A stretch of DNA of 64,000 nucleotides from Sodalinema lacuna_A. Its GTDB lineage: Bacteria; Cyanobacteriota; Cyanobacteriia; Cyanobacteriales; Geitlerinemataceae. Shown here one piece after another: positions 37,201 to 44,371 of this stretch (position 1 is its first letter; each line of letters opens with the position of its first letter). Location of the stretch: the NCBI GenBank assembly GCA_900149785.2, contig FSSI02000004.1:1-64000 (forward strand). The letters are read 5' to 3'. The translations under genes were made by a program, and so were the position numbers. The notes beneath the pieces were generated by a model. It saw nothing but the letters and a program-made list of their open reading frames with translations, was not told the DNA's origin and ran no database searches.

Positions 37201-37460
37201 GCTCGCCGTTCATCGAGCGTGAGATTCACGTAGTCGGTGACATCTTGGGTAATATCGAGCTTTTCAGCCACCCAGAAGTTTTCCCGCATTTGGCGATATA
37301 AGCCAACAGCCCAGTTGTAGCGAACATCGTTCAGTTGCATTAGGTTGGTGGTGTCCCCAAACCAAATACTCCGATGTTCAGGGTCATCATTTCCTTGGGG
37401 ATTGAAAATTGGATTGACTGGCATCCGAGATGGATGCGTCGTGCTTGGACTGGAGGTCAT
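34284..37460 (-). CDS. nrdB: Ribonucleotide reductase class Ia beta subunit, split by three group I introns
   Basis: Minus-strand exons are 37460-37056, 36684-36480, 35452-35379 and 34670-34284 (405, 205, 74 and 387 nt). Joined they give 356 aa in one frame, the normal R2 length. Diiron ligands after joining: Asp99 (TFLDSVQ), Glu129 and His132 (EALH), Glu196 (LEGLYFY), Glu230 and His233 (DELSH); the radical Tyr is Tyr136. Intron 1 lies between Ser135 and Tyr136, intron 2 splits codon 204, and intron 3 lies between Arg228 and Asp229. Read without splicing, each exon runs into a stop within a few codons of its end. Start ATG 37460 is preferred over an upstream TTG; MPVNPIF at 37424 is an alternative. 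It lies 326 bp behind nrdA, probably in the same transcript. Confidence 0.93.
34671..35378 (-). ncRNA. Group I intron 3 of nrdB (708 nt) with HNH-type ORF
   Basis: Follows ...AACCGT in the exon and ends ...ACAAAG. P1: exon CCGU pairs with intron GCGG (U.G at the splice site). P4: CAGGG in the P element with CCCUG in Q. P7: GACCA near 34825 with UGGUC near 34752, in R and S elements like those of the other four introns. The ORF's last codons run through the R element. Joining the exons restores ...MINR|DELSH. Confidence 0.9.
34805..35233 (-). CDS. HNH-type homing endonuclease-like ORF in nrdB intron 3, probably degenerate
   Basis: 142 aa, GTG start. The central part reads VHRLVWECFVGEIPQGMQINHKESGG, the first half of an HNH_3 domain. 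The usual second half (NN...NLE-W) is missing, and the chain goes straight to a DNA-binding HTH-like tail (LPSKSNKELARMIDVDCSVISNVRHRKTWKDAW). An internal deletion is therefore likely, and cutting activity doubtful. The stop lies inside the intron core, so the coding sequence and the ribozyme R element share bases. Such proteins cut intronless alleles to spread the intron. Confidence 0.7.
   Translation of the reverse strand: MEKKHPKLPCFVTDDGRVRRIDSNVYSFCPKYKHGYHQITFHIEHTGKQKACLVHRLVWECFVGEIPQGMQINHKESGGLSSKIPLEIRVDVIRQLPSKSNKELARMIDVDCSVISNVRHRKTWKDAWDLFNKRSNDHPERE
35453..36479 (-). ncRNA. Group I intron 2 of nrdB (1027 nt) with GIY-YIG ORF
   Basis: Follows ...AATGGGT and ends ...AGTTGCG. 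P1: exon GGGU with intron GCCC, extended after a bulge. P element AAATTGCTGGAACC, Q element AAATCAGCAGCG (P4 GCUG/CAGC), R near 36258-36272. P7 is GAACA (36258-36262) with UGUUC (35483-35487), a compensatory change against GACUA/UAGUC of the sister introns. The ORF lies between R and S, in the P8 loop region. Joining restores NG-F-IAFYNFASR with the split Phe codon. Confidence 0.92.
35493..36185 (-). CDS. GIY-YIG homing endonuclease in nrdB intron 2
   Basis: 230 aa, GTG start behind CCCAGG. N-terminal GIY-YIG nuclease domain (GVIYQILNHSNGKVYIGCTT, RIGSH, catalytic Glu in KESEWI). It is followed by two repeated HTH/NUMOD-like DNA-binding units, one around LNFSEIGEMYGVKEGIIADINLGRAW and one around LSFRDIASVYGWRSEAVLRKINNGTY. 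This layout is that of I-TevI-like intron endonucleases, which cut intronless target genes. The frame is intact, so the intron may still be mobile. Its end overlaps the S side of the ribozyme. Confidence 0.88.
   Translation of the reverse strand: MRTIKNDGVIYQILNHSNGKVYIGCTTSFAGRIGSHIKNAYGGALATDLYKDMNQDITQFSFQILEQQIPRSDLRRKESEWIIQKDAIRSGYNAVRTSGNEKLSEEELHEIRDSIQSTRLNFSEIGEMYGVKEGIIADINLGRAWFDDNCTYPLRKSTVKRKKLTEEDVLEIYSLLQNPELSFRDIASVYGWRSEAVLRKINNGTYSISPLPPSSYPIRSVDSRKGQRQR
36685..37055 (-). ncRNA. Group I intron 1 of nrdB (371 nt, no ORF)
   Basis: Follows ...CAGAGT and ends ...ATATGTG. P1: exon GAGU with intron GCUC and U.G at the splice site. P element CTAATTGCTGGGAA, Q element CAATCAGCAGCCAAG, R GGTTCAACGACTA (near 36848-36860), S GATATAGTCTG (36759-36769); P7 is GACUA/UAGUC. 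The first ~50 nt after the guide and the last ~80 nt are close to nrdA intron 1. It interrupts the gene immediately before the tyrosyl-radical codon. Confidence 0.93.
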
Positions 37461-37602
37461 ACAAGTACAAAAATGAGTGCATTTGACGATTTTAATTATA
37501 ACAAATTTTCCAAAAAACAAGACCCTTAATTTTTTATTTATTTGGTTCTTCTGGGTTTAGGGTGATAAGGAGGATTTATGGCAGATTACATCCGTTGCGG
37601 TA

Positions 37603-37638
37603 GGGGCATAACCCACCCCTACCCCTCCCAGGAGGGGA
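37603..37638 (+). repeat. Dispersed repeat GGGGCATAACCC...AGGGGA, copy 1
   Basis: About 36 bp that recur in inverse orientation at 53866-53902 with one or two changes. Lies in the 326-bp nrdA-nrdB spacer. A short plus-strand frame starting after AAGGAGG at 37578 is built on this repeat and looks like chance coding. Confidence 0.85.
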
Positions 37639-37786
37639 TTTTTCGCCCCTACAATTTGGTATCCCATGCAACCAATTTTAGCCGATATCCTGAAGACCCA
37701 TTTATTTTGGTTTATTTATTTTGGAGATTTTCACAAAAAAAAGACGTACCGAAGTACGCCTCAGACAATCCAGCTAGACTCGCGAC

Positions 37787-40698
37787 TTAATTCGCACAAG
37801 ACACACAGCCATCTCCGGATTCTTTGAAATTGTCCTTTTGAACGGTGCGAATGTAGTAAATTGCCTTACAACCGGACTCCCAAGCCAGGACTAAAGTGTC
37901 AAAAATATCCTTGGCTTTAATGCTGCGTTCCGGCTCATCGGGGAAATAGATCCCAGCATTAAGGTTAAACATCAACTCCATGGAAATCCCTGTGTCAATC
38001 CATTGCTGCATCGTGGCAACAGCTTTTACGACTTGGGTTTGAGGGATGGATTTATTTTCTGTGTAGTACCAGAAGCGATCCTTAATATAAGGCGGCGCAA
38101 TGGGAACGGTTCCTTTGGCCCATTTGTCGTAGAAAAAGCGGCTGTAGGTGGGGAGAATGCTGGCCGTGCAGCCTTGAACCAGGGAGGAGGAGGTGTTGGG
38201 GGCGATCGCCGTAATATGAGAGTTACGAATCCCATGGCGTTGAATATCCTGGGAAAGCTGTCGCCAGCGTTGGGGATGACGAGAATGCTCATCAAACCAG
38301 GACACCGGTTTGGCCCCAATCAGATGTCCCCGACTCCATTCACTCCCCGAAAACGCCGCATAGGCGCCTCGTTCCCGTGCCAGCTTCATCGACGCTTCGG
38401 TGCAATAATAGCCGATATCTTCAAAGAGATGGTCAATCTCCTCGATATGGCTATAGGAGAGTTTCCGTTTGGCGAGCCAATCGGCTAATCCCATGGCCCC
38501 AACGCCAATGGTGCGATATTTATCATTGTGAGTTTCGCTGGCGGCGAAGGGGGTTTGGGTAATCTCGATGGTGTTGTCGAGAATGCGAACGGCAATTTCA
38601 CAAATCTCGGGGAGTTCCTTGGCGTCAATGTTGGCGAGATTAAGGCTATCGAGGTTGCAACAATGGGCCTCTGTCCCCGGTTTTACATTAGACCAGGATT
38701 CCTGACATAAATTTCCTCCCGGAATATAACCCTCGTGTTTATTTGGATTGGCGCGGTTGGCGGTGTCTTTGAACCAGAGATAGGGCATCCCGGTTTCGAC
38801 TTGAGTCCGCATGATGTGCTTAAACAAGTCCCGCGCCTTGACTTGTTTGTAAAGCGTAATGGTGTCTCCTAAGCTGGCTTCGATATCCCGGTAAGCCGCT
38901 TCAAATGCTTCTCCCCATAATTCGGCCAGTTCAATGCCGAGTTTATCCCGCACTTCATAGGGGTCAACCAACGTCCAGGTTTCCGCTTTGACAACCCGCC
39001 GCATAAACTCATCACTGATGACGAATTGAGGAAAAATATCGTAAGCTTTGCGTCGTTGATCCGTTGGTGTTCATCTTGATTCGCTACGTCAAGACTGTCC
39101 AGTTTGGACGACTCACACTTTCGCGTAAGACCAGACTATATCTTAATCCTATATCTAGGATTCCCCCTACTTCCATTCGCTTGAATGTACTTCCTGACGG
39201 AATAGTCGTTGAACCTGATTCATCTTAAAGAACCTCGGCTGCTGATTGCCCATTGTTACATCTGCTCTATTTTTGACCGTCACACTTGCTATTTCTAGCT
39301 ATGTTGTGGTTAGGGCAGCTTTAGGGGTTCCCAGCAATTCAGGGGGTGCGATTATGCCATTACTGACATAACGGGCTAAACATTAACCATTCTCTGTTTG
39401 ACATTCGAGAAATTCAGGAATGTCTAAGTGCCAACTATCTAGGCTTACCGTGACTGCGCCGGCGCGTCGTCCCATTTACGTTCAGCTAAGGTCGTTAGTC
39501 TTAGCCCGTTACCTTTCGGCAACTGCTACCTGTCACCAGATAGATCAGACCATATCACACTCCCGTAAGGAGCCTCCCCATTTCGCCTCACTTGAGGCTA
39601 CGAGCCATCACGCTCTGGTCGTTGAACCTTGAAATAATCATGATACAGATGACCCCAGGATGAGCGGGATTTTATAGCCTTCATAATTATTCCCTTGGCT
39701 GCTGATTATCTCTATGTTTAGAGAGTTCCCAGCAATTAGAGGAGTTTGCTACCGCCATTGCTGACGGAAGGGGCAGATTATTTACCCTGATTGACTGCGA
39801 TCGCCGTATCGTTGAGGAGTTTAATCCAAGGAATCACCCCACCCGAGGCGTTGGGTTTGCCCATCACCCAAGAGCCGGTGGCGCGGATGCGGCTGACGTT
39901 GACTCCAACGCCACCACCATTTTTGGAAATGCGGGCCGTGTCGGTGATGGTTTCAAAAATGCTTTCGAGGTTGTCGTCCATGGCGGCGATGAAACAGGAG
40001 GAAAGGGAGCCGCCGGGAACTCGAAGATTCGCTAAAATCGGGGTGGCGAGAGAAACTTTGCGAGTGGCAATGGCTTCATAGAAGCGTTTAGCCCATTTGA
40101 GGCGTTCACCCCGAGCCTCAACGGAGGCCAACAACAAAGCACAGGTGAGTAGGGCTTCCTGGGGCAGTTCGTCGGGCAACAGATAGCGTTTCGTCAGCAA
40201 GACTGCCCCGGCATAGTCGTAGTCCATGTCCCAGTCTGGGTTAATCCACTCTGAGGCCGCTTGCAGTTCATCCAAGGTGTACGTCAGAATACGAGAGTCA
40301 TAACTCTGGGATTGCACCTTCGCGAACACTGTACGAGCGTAGTCACCATATTGATAGCCCCGACTGACAAGGGTGTCTTTCCACAGGCTCCAGATATGGA
40401 GTCGTCCCGCCACATAGCGCCAATCCGGCTCCCCAGGCGAACACATTTCCAAGGCGCAGCTGATGAGGTTGTTTTGAATGTCCCGTGTCGTCACCCCAGT
40501 CCGCAGACGAGCGGTGAGTCCAGCTTCTAGGGCAATGGGACTGGCCTCAAGTCCTTCACAGGCCCAGTTGACCACACGCCGGATTTTCGTGACATCGAGC
40601 GGGGTAGACGAGCCATCCCGGCGAATGACAGAAATCTTGGCAGCTTGGGTGGCAATGGCGTTGAGTTCTAAGGTTGAGTGCATGGGGACTGTCGTCAT
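37787..40698 (-). CDS. nrdA: Ribonucleotide reductase class Ia alpha subunit, split by two group I introns
   Basis: Minus-strand exons: 40698-39784 (305 codons), 39472-39386 (29 codons), 39061-37787 (424 codons plus stop); joined, 758 aa, the usual size. Seen: N-terminal ATP-cone (ISVIRRDGSSTPLDVTKIRRVVNWACEG), SSCFIA (redox Cys), GGGVGVNVS, GGNLCQES (radical Cys and Glu), HCCNLDSLNL, and the C-terminal Cys pair CVSCAN used for re-reduction. Joining restores VNQG|GRRAGAVTV and QTENG|DQRRKAYD. Unspliced, exon 1 stops two codons after the junction. ATG 40698 is preferred; an in-frame GTG at 40785 lies only 8 bp from an NrdR-like box. Makes deoxyribonucleotides together with NrdB. Confidence 0.93.
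39062..39385 (-). ncRNA. Group I intron 2 of nrdA (324 nt, no ORF)
   Basis: Follows ...GAATGGT and ends ...CACCAACG. P1 is weaker: GGU with GCC, then a bulged C and three further pairs. P element CTGAATTGCTGGGAACC, Q element GCAATCAGCAGCCGAGG, R GGTTCAACGACTA (39203-39215), S AAGATATAGTCTGG (39131-39144); P7 GACUA/UAGUC. The 3' end GAACACCAACG has the GAAC...G ending shared with the other short introns. Confidence 0.92.
39473..39783 (-). ncRNA. Group I intron 1 of nrdA (311 nt, no ORF)
   Basis: Follows ...AATCAGGGT and ends ...GTAAATG. P1: exon GGGU with intron GCCC (39771-39774). P element CTAATTGCTGGGAAC, Q element TAATCAGCAGCCAAG, R GGTTCAACGACCA (about 39616-39628), S GATATGGTCTG (39546-39556); P7 GACCA/UGGUC. 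Very similar at both ends to nrdB intron 1. Confidence 0.93.
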
Positions 40699-40792
40699 AA
40701 GTGCTGTACTAGCTCTACTCACAGTGGGTTTAATCGTCTCAGGGGATAGGGGAGGAATCGCGTCACTCCCGAGGCTAATCTCCACGGACTCG

Positions 40793-40808
40793 ATCCAGTA
40801 TATAGTGT
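40793..40808 (-). promoter_or_regulatory. NrdR-like box, proximal to nrdA
   Basis: Minus-strand ACACTATATACTGGAT matches the left half of the NrdR box (ACACWATAT...) well and the right half partly. NrdR represses ribonucleotide reductase genes when dATP is high. Confidence 0.65.
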
Positions 40809-40834
40809 TTTTGGGGAAATAAAATAGACTTGAT

Positions 40835-40850
40835 TCACCAGATATAGTGT
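40835..40850 (-). promoter_or_regulatory. NrdR-like box, distal to nrdA
   Basis: Minus-strand ACACTATATCTGGTGA, a better match to the NrdR consensus. It starts exactly 42 bp from the other box, four helical turns, so both sites face the same side of the DNA, as NrdR cooperative binding requires. Confidence 0.72.
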
Positions 40851-41265
40851 GCTACTTTTTGGGCGATCGCTCTAGTTTTACCTTGCATTTATGTTGATTA
40901 AAAAAACAATCCCTGTACAACCCTGATAACCCGGTATAAATGCTTAAGCCTTTCGGAAGATTGAGTGATTTTGCCAAGATTTACCGTCGTTTTGTCGCAA
41001 TTTGTTAACATTATTAACGTGCGATCGCAAAATCTTAAACAAGCTTTTACAATGATTAAGAGATCAGATCCGGATCATGTCCTTGAGCCAACTGTTGCCG
41101 CAACACCCATCATGGCCCTCGATGTCATCCATCGTTAACCCAATTCAAAACTCAGTAAAAGTACTGATGGTTTTTAATCTCTAAACTCTGATCTCAGCCA
41201 TGTCACCCATCATTTAGAGGTCGCAACCTAGCTTACGACCCTAAGTTGAGAGAAGGAGTTTTACC
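40851..41265. other. Divergent upstream region of nrdA and a pentapeptide gene
   Basis: No gene seen. Contains the nrdA promoter side, AT-rich stretches around 40900-41060 and a good ribosome site (GAGAAGGAG) at 41249-41257 for the downstream pentapeptide gene. Confidence 0.5.
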
Positions 41266-42270
41266 ATGAATTGTGATGATATTGTTCAACGCTATCTAGC
41301 CGGAGAACGCAACTTTCGCCATACAGATTTACGGTCTGCCAACCTCATTGGGGCGACTTTGGTTCGTTGCGACTTTTCCAATTCTAACTTGGTCGATGCT
41401 TCATTAGCTCGCGCCCATCTTGAACGCTGTTTTTTAGTCGCCAGCAAGCTCAATGGAGCATTTTTATATAGTGCTAACTTGAGTTTTGTTAAACTCAAAC
41501 AAGGGTCTCTCATTGAAGCCGATTTAACCAAAGCTAACCTCCAGGGCGCTCAGTTAATCCAAGCTGATTTAAACGGCGCTAAACTCAGTGGCGCGAGTTT
41601 GCGGGGAGTGAGTCTCTATCGGGCCAATCTTCCGGGAGTGAACCTTTGTGGGGCCAACCTCGATGGCATCAATTTAAGATCGGCGAATCTGGCGAACGCG
41701 AATCTGAACTGGACTAACCTCAATGGCGCTCGTTTGAGCGGTGCCAACTTGCGGGGCGCTCAACTCAATGGAGTTAAGCTGAAAGCGGCGTGGATGAATG
41801 GCTTAGAACTCAATGACATTGAATTTGTTGGCATGGAATTGCAAGAGATTAAATTGAGTGGCGCCAAGCTCGTTGGTGCGAATTTTACCGGCAGTAATCT
41901 TCGTCAAGGTCAATTGCGTAATAGTCACCTCAATGACGCAAATTTACAACAGAGTAAACTCAATGAGGCGAACTTGCGCGGTAGTCGTCTGATTCATGCC
42001 AATTTAATGAAAACGGATTTGCGCGAAGCCGATTTGCGCAATGCGGATTTGAGCCATAGTAATCTCAATTTGGCCCAACTGAATGGAGCCGATTTAAGTG
42101 GTGCTGATTTACGGGGAGCCTATCTCTGGGGCGCTGATTTAGACGGCGCGAATTTACGAGGTGCCGATTTGCGCGGGGCCAGTTTACGAGGTGCGGGTTT
42201 AATTGGTGCTGATTTACAAGAGGCGCGTCTGGATGGGGTGACACTTCCTGATGGCTCAGTTCATGCTTAA
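41266..42270 (+). CDS. Pentapeptide-repeat protein, 334 aa
   Basis: A short helical cap (MNCDDIVQRYLAGERNFRHTDL) is followed by about sixty A(D/N)LxG-type pentapeptides to the C-terminus, predicting a long right-handed beta-helix with two or so irregular turns (around residues 165-205, where AWMNGLELNDIEFVGMEL breaks the pattern). No added domain. Paralogue of the gene at 29639. Strong ribosome site GAAGGAG. Function unknown; a DNA-mimic role is known for a few family members only. Confidence 0.93.
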   Translation: MNCDDIVQRYLAGERNFRHTDLRSANLIGATLVRCDFSNSNLVDASLARAHLERCFLVASKLNGAFLYSANLSFVKLKQGSLIEADLTKANLQGAQLIQADLNGAKLSGASLRGVSLYRANLPGVNLCGANLDGINLRSANLANANLNWTNLNGARLSGANLRGAQLNGVKLKAAWMNGLELNDIEFVGMELQEIKLSGAKLVGANFTGSNLRQGQLRNSHLNDANLQQSKLNEANLRGSRLIHANLMKTDLREADLRNADLSHSNLNLAQLNGADLSGADLRGAYLWGADLDGANLRGADLRGASLRGAGLIGADLQEARLDGVTLPDGSVHA

Positions 42271-42496
42271 GAGAAACGCATTGTTATCTGTGGATGACTC
42301 GCAGATGACTCGCAAATCAGTCAATTCAAACTGGGAAATTTCTAGGGTAATCCGTGAATGTACCGAAAGATTTGCCGTGGAACTTATCGGGATCTTTCGC
42401 AGTCTAATTTAACCAGTGGGACGCAACTGTTCCCCAGGGTGGAACCATCTACTGACTCATAACGACGTTGTTAAAAATCAAGTAGAGGTCAGACTG

Positions 42497-42730
42497 ATGA
42501 GAACCCATGAGAACTTCAGCCAATCCCCCATTGAGGACATGATGCTAATCTGGCATCGCATTGTCCTCAGTTTTATTATTGTGGTTTATGCTGCCCTGCA
42601 TATCGGTGTGTTGCACCTGCCCTCGACGCAGGATTTAGCCCGTTCAACTCTACCGAGATTGTCTCACGTGGCGATAACCCACTCCTCGGTGTTGTTGCCC
42701 GATTCTGCGATTCCCTTGAGAGGGATATGA
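42497..42730 (+). CDS. Possible small membrane protein, 77 aa
   Basis: ATG at 42497 with GAGG 11 bp upstream. One hydrophobic segment (about 19-39, IVLSFIIVVYAALHIGVLHL), the rest polar. No recognised family. It occupies the 600-bp gap between the pentapeptide and mgtE genes; the remaining gap shows nothing else. It could be a chance frame. Confidence 0.35.
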   Translation: MRTHENFSQSPIEDMMLIWHRIVLSFIIVVYAALHIGVLHLPSTQDLARSTLPRLSHVAITHSSVLLPDSAIPLRGI

Positions 42731-42873
42731 AGTGGCTTCCCCCCTCCTCTGAGTTCAGGAGATGGATTTTGGGCGGCGATCGCATCCTCTTTGGACCAAC
42801 AGCCCTTACACTAAATTAGGATTGCCTAGATCTTAAGCATCCGTATTTTTTGTAGAAGGCGAGGGGGGCCGCT

Positions 42874-44271
42874 ATGGTTGACAATCAGAACACCACGTCC
42901 GTTGAAGAACGGTCATCCCGTCAAGAGTTGCGAGAGTTAGTGCGATCGCAACTCCAGATGTTTCTCGAACAGGGCAACTTCCAGGGGGCCAAAACCCTGC
43001 TGGTTCCCGTTCAACCGGCCGACGCAGCCGAGGCGATCGAAGGATTACCCCAAACCCTTCATGCGATTGCCTTTCGCCTGCTCCCTAAAGACAAATCCAC
43101 CGAGATTTACGAGCATCTTGACTCCAAAGTACAGCAGACGCTGATCGAAGAATTTAAAAACCAGGAACTGCGAGATCTCATCGACCAAATGTCCCCCGAT
43201 GACCGGGTCCGACTTCTCGACGAACTCCCGGTGAACCTGGTGCGGCGATTACTCAAAGAACTCAGTTCCAGCGAACGTCAAGCCACCTCACTGCTTCTCG
43301 GCTATGAACCCAACACCGCCGGGCGCATCATGACCCCAGAATATGTCTCCCTCAAAGAGCATTTCACCATCAACCGAGCCTTTGAGCGGATTCGTAGCCT
43401 CGCCAACATCACCGAAACCATTTACGCCCTCTACGTCACCGACACCGCTCGCCATCTAACGGGTATCCTCTCCCTGCGAGATCTCGTCACGGCTGAACCC
43501 GAACAGACCATTGGCGAGATTATGACCGAGGATGTGGTCTTTGTACATACCAGTACCGACCAAGAGGAAGTCGCTCGTACCATCCAACGCTATGATTTCC
43601 TCGCGGTTCCCGTCGTCGATAGTGAACAGCGGCTGGTGGGAATTGTCACTGTTGACGATATTATTGATGTTCTCGAACGAGAAACCACCGAAGATATTTA
43701 TGCCCTGGGTGCGGTGCAAGCCGATCGCGAAAACTACTTTCAGATGAGTTTATTTCGCATCTCAAAGCGGCGCGTCTCTTGGCTGTTGATCTTGTTGTTA
43801 ACCAACATCCTCACGGGAGGGATTATTAACGCCAATGAGGCAATTCTCGAACGAGTGGTGAGCTTAGCGATGTTTATTCCTCTGCTCATTGGTACGGGGG
43901 GAAATGTTGGCACTCAATCTTCGACGGTCGTCATTCGGGGTCTGAGTACCGATAGAATTCGAGATATGATCTCTTGGCAGATTATTCGCCGTGAAGCCTT
44001 GGTGGGGATTGTTTTGGGGCTGATGATGGGGGCGTTGGTGGTCGTCGGGGCTTATCTTGTGCAACGAGACTGGGCCGTAGCGGTCACCGTTGGGTTAAGT
44101 TTATGGGGGATTACAACCCTGGCGGCGACATCGGGGGCTGCTCTCCCGATGCTCTTTAAGTCCCGAGGTTTTGATCCGGCGTTGATGTCTGCCCCCTTCA
44201 TTGCCACCTGTGTGGATGTTTTGGGGGTTCTGATTTACTTTTATGTGGCACGATTGTTGATTCGTGTTTAA
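42874..44271 (+). CDS. mgtE: Magnesium transporter MgtE, copy 1
   Basis: 465 aa. Order: N-terminal superhelical MgtE_N domain (about 20-140; helix repeats such as LLDELPVNLVRRLLKEL), two CBS domains (about 145-275, with VVDSEQRLVGIVTVDDIIDVLERETTEDIYAL), then five membrane helices (about 295-465) with the pore motif LIGTGGNVGTQSS. Mg2+ bound between the cytosolic domains closes the channel. The next gene is a close paralogue, 100 bp downstream. Confidence 0.94.
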   Translation: MVDNQNTTSVEERSSRQELRELVRSQLQMFLEQGNFQGAKTLLVPVQPADAAEAIEGLPQTLHAIAFRLLPKDKSTEIYEHLDSKVQQTLIEEFKNQELRDLIDQMSPDDRVRLLDELPVNLVRRLLKELSSSERQATSLLLGYEPNTAGRIMTPEYVSLKEHFTINRAFERIRSLANITETIYALYVTDTARHLTGILSLRDLVTAEPEQTIGEIMTEDVVFVHTSTDQEEVARTIQRYDFLAVPVVDSEQRLVGIVTVDDIIDVLERETTEDIYALGAVQADRENYFQMSLFRISKRRVSWLLILLLTNILTGGIINANEAILERVVSLAMFIPLLIGTGGNVGTQSSTVVIRGLSTDRIRDMISWQIIRREALVGIVLGLMMGALVVVGAYLVQRDWAVAVTVGLSLWGITTLAATSGAALPMLFKSRGFDPALMSAPFIATCVDVLGVLIYFYVARLLIRV

Positions 44272-44371
44272 CACCGGGATTTGCGATATATCTTAGTCCG
44301 GAAATTTTAGGCAATTTATCAACAAAATTGATTGAGAAATTTAGGTTTACCAGAGTTAGGGAGGGATTACC

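Noticed and set aside
37578..37790. 70-aa frame with good ribosome site between nrdA and nrdB
   Set aside because: Built on a dispersed repeat with no recognisable protein; antisense to the operon.
34284..40785. nrdA/nrdB fragments as pseudogenes, inteins or group II introns
   Set aside because: Frames stop at each junction, so not inteins; P/Q/R/S elements and U.G splice sites show group I, not group II; joined exons are intact, so not pseudogenes.
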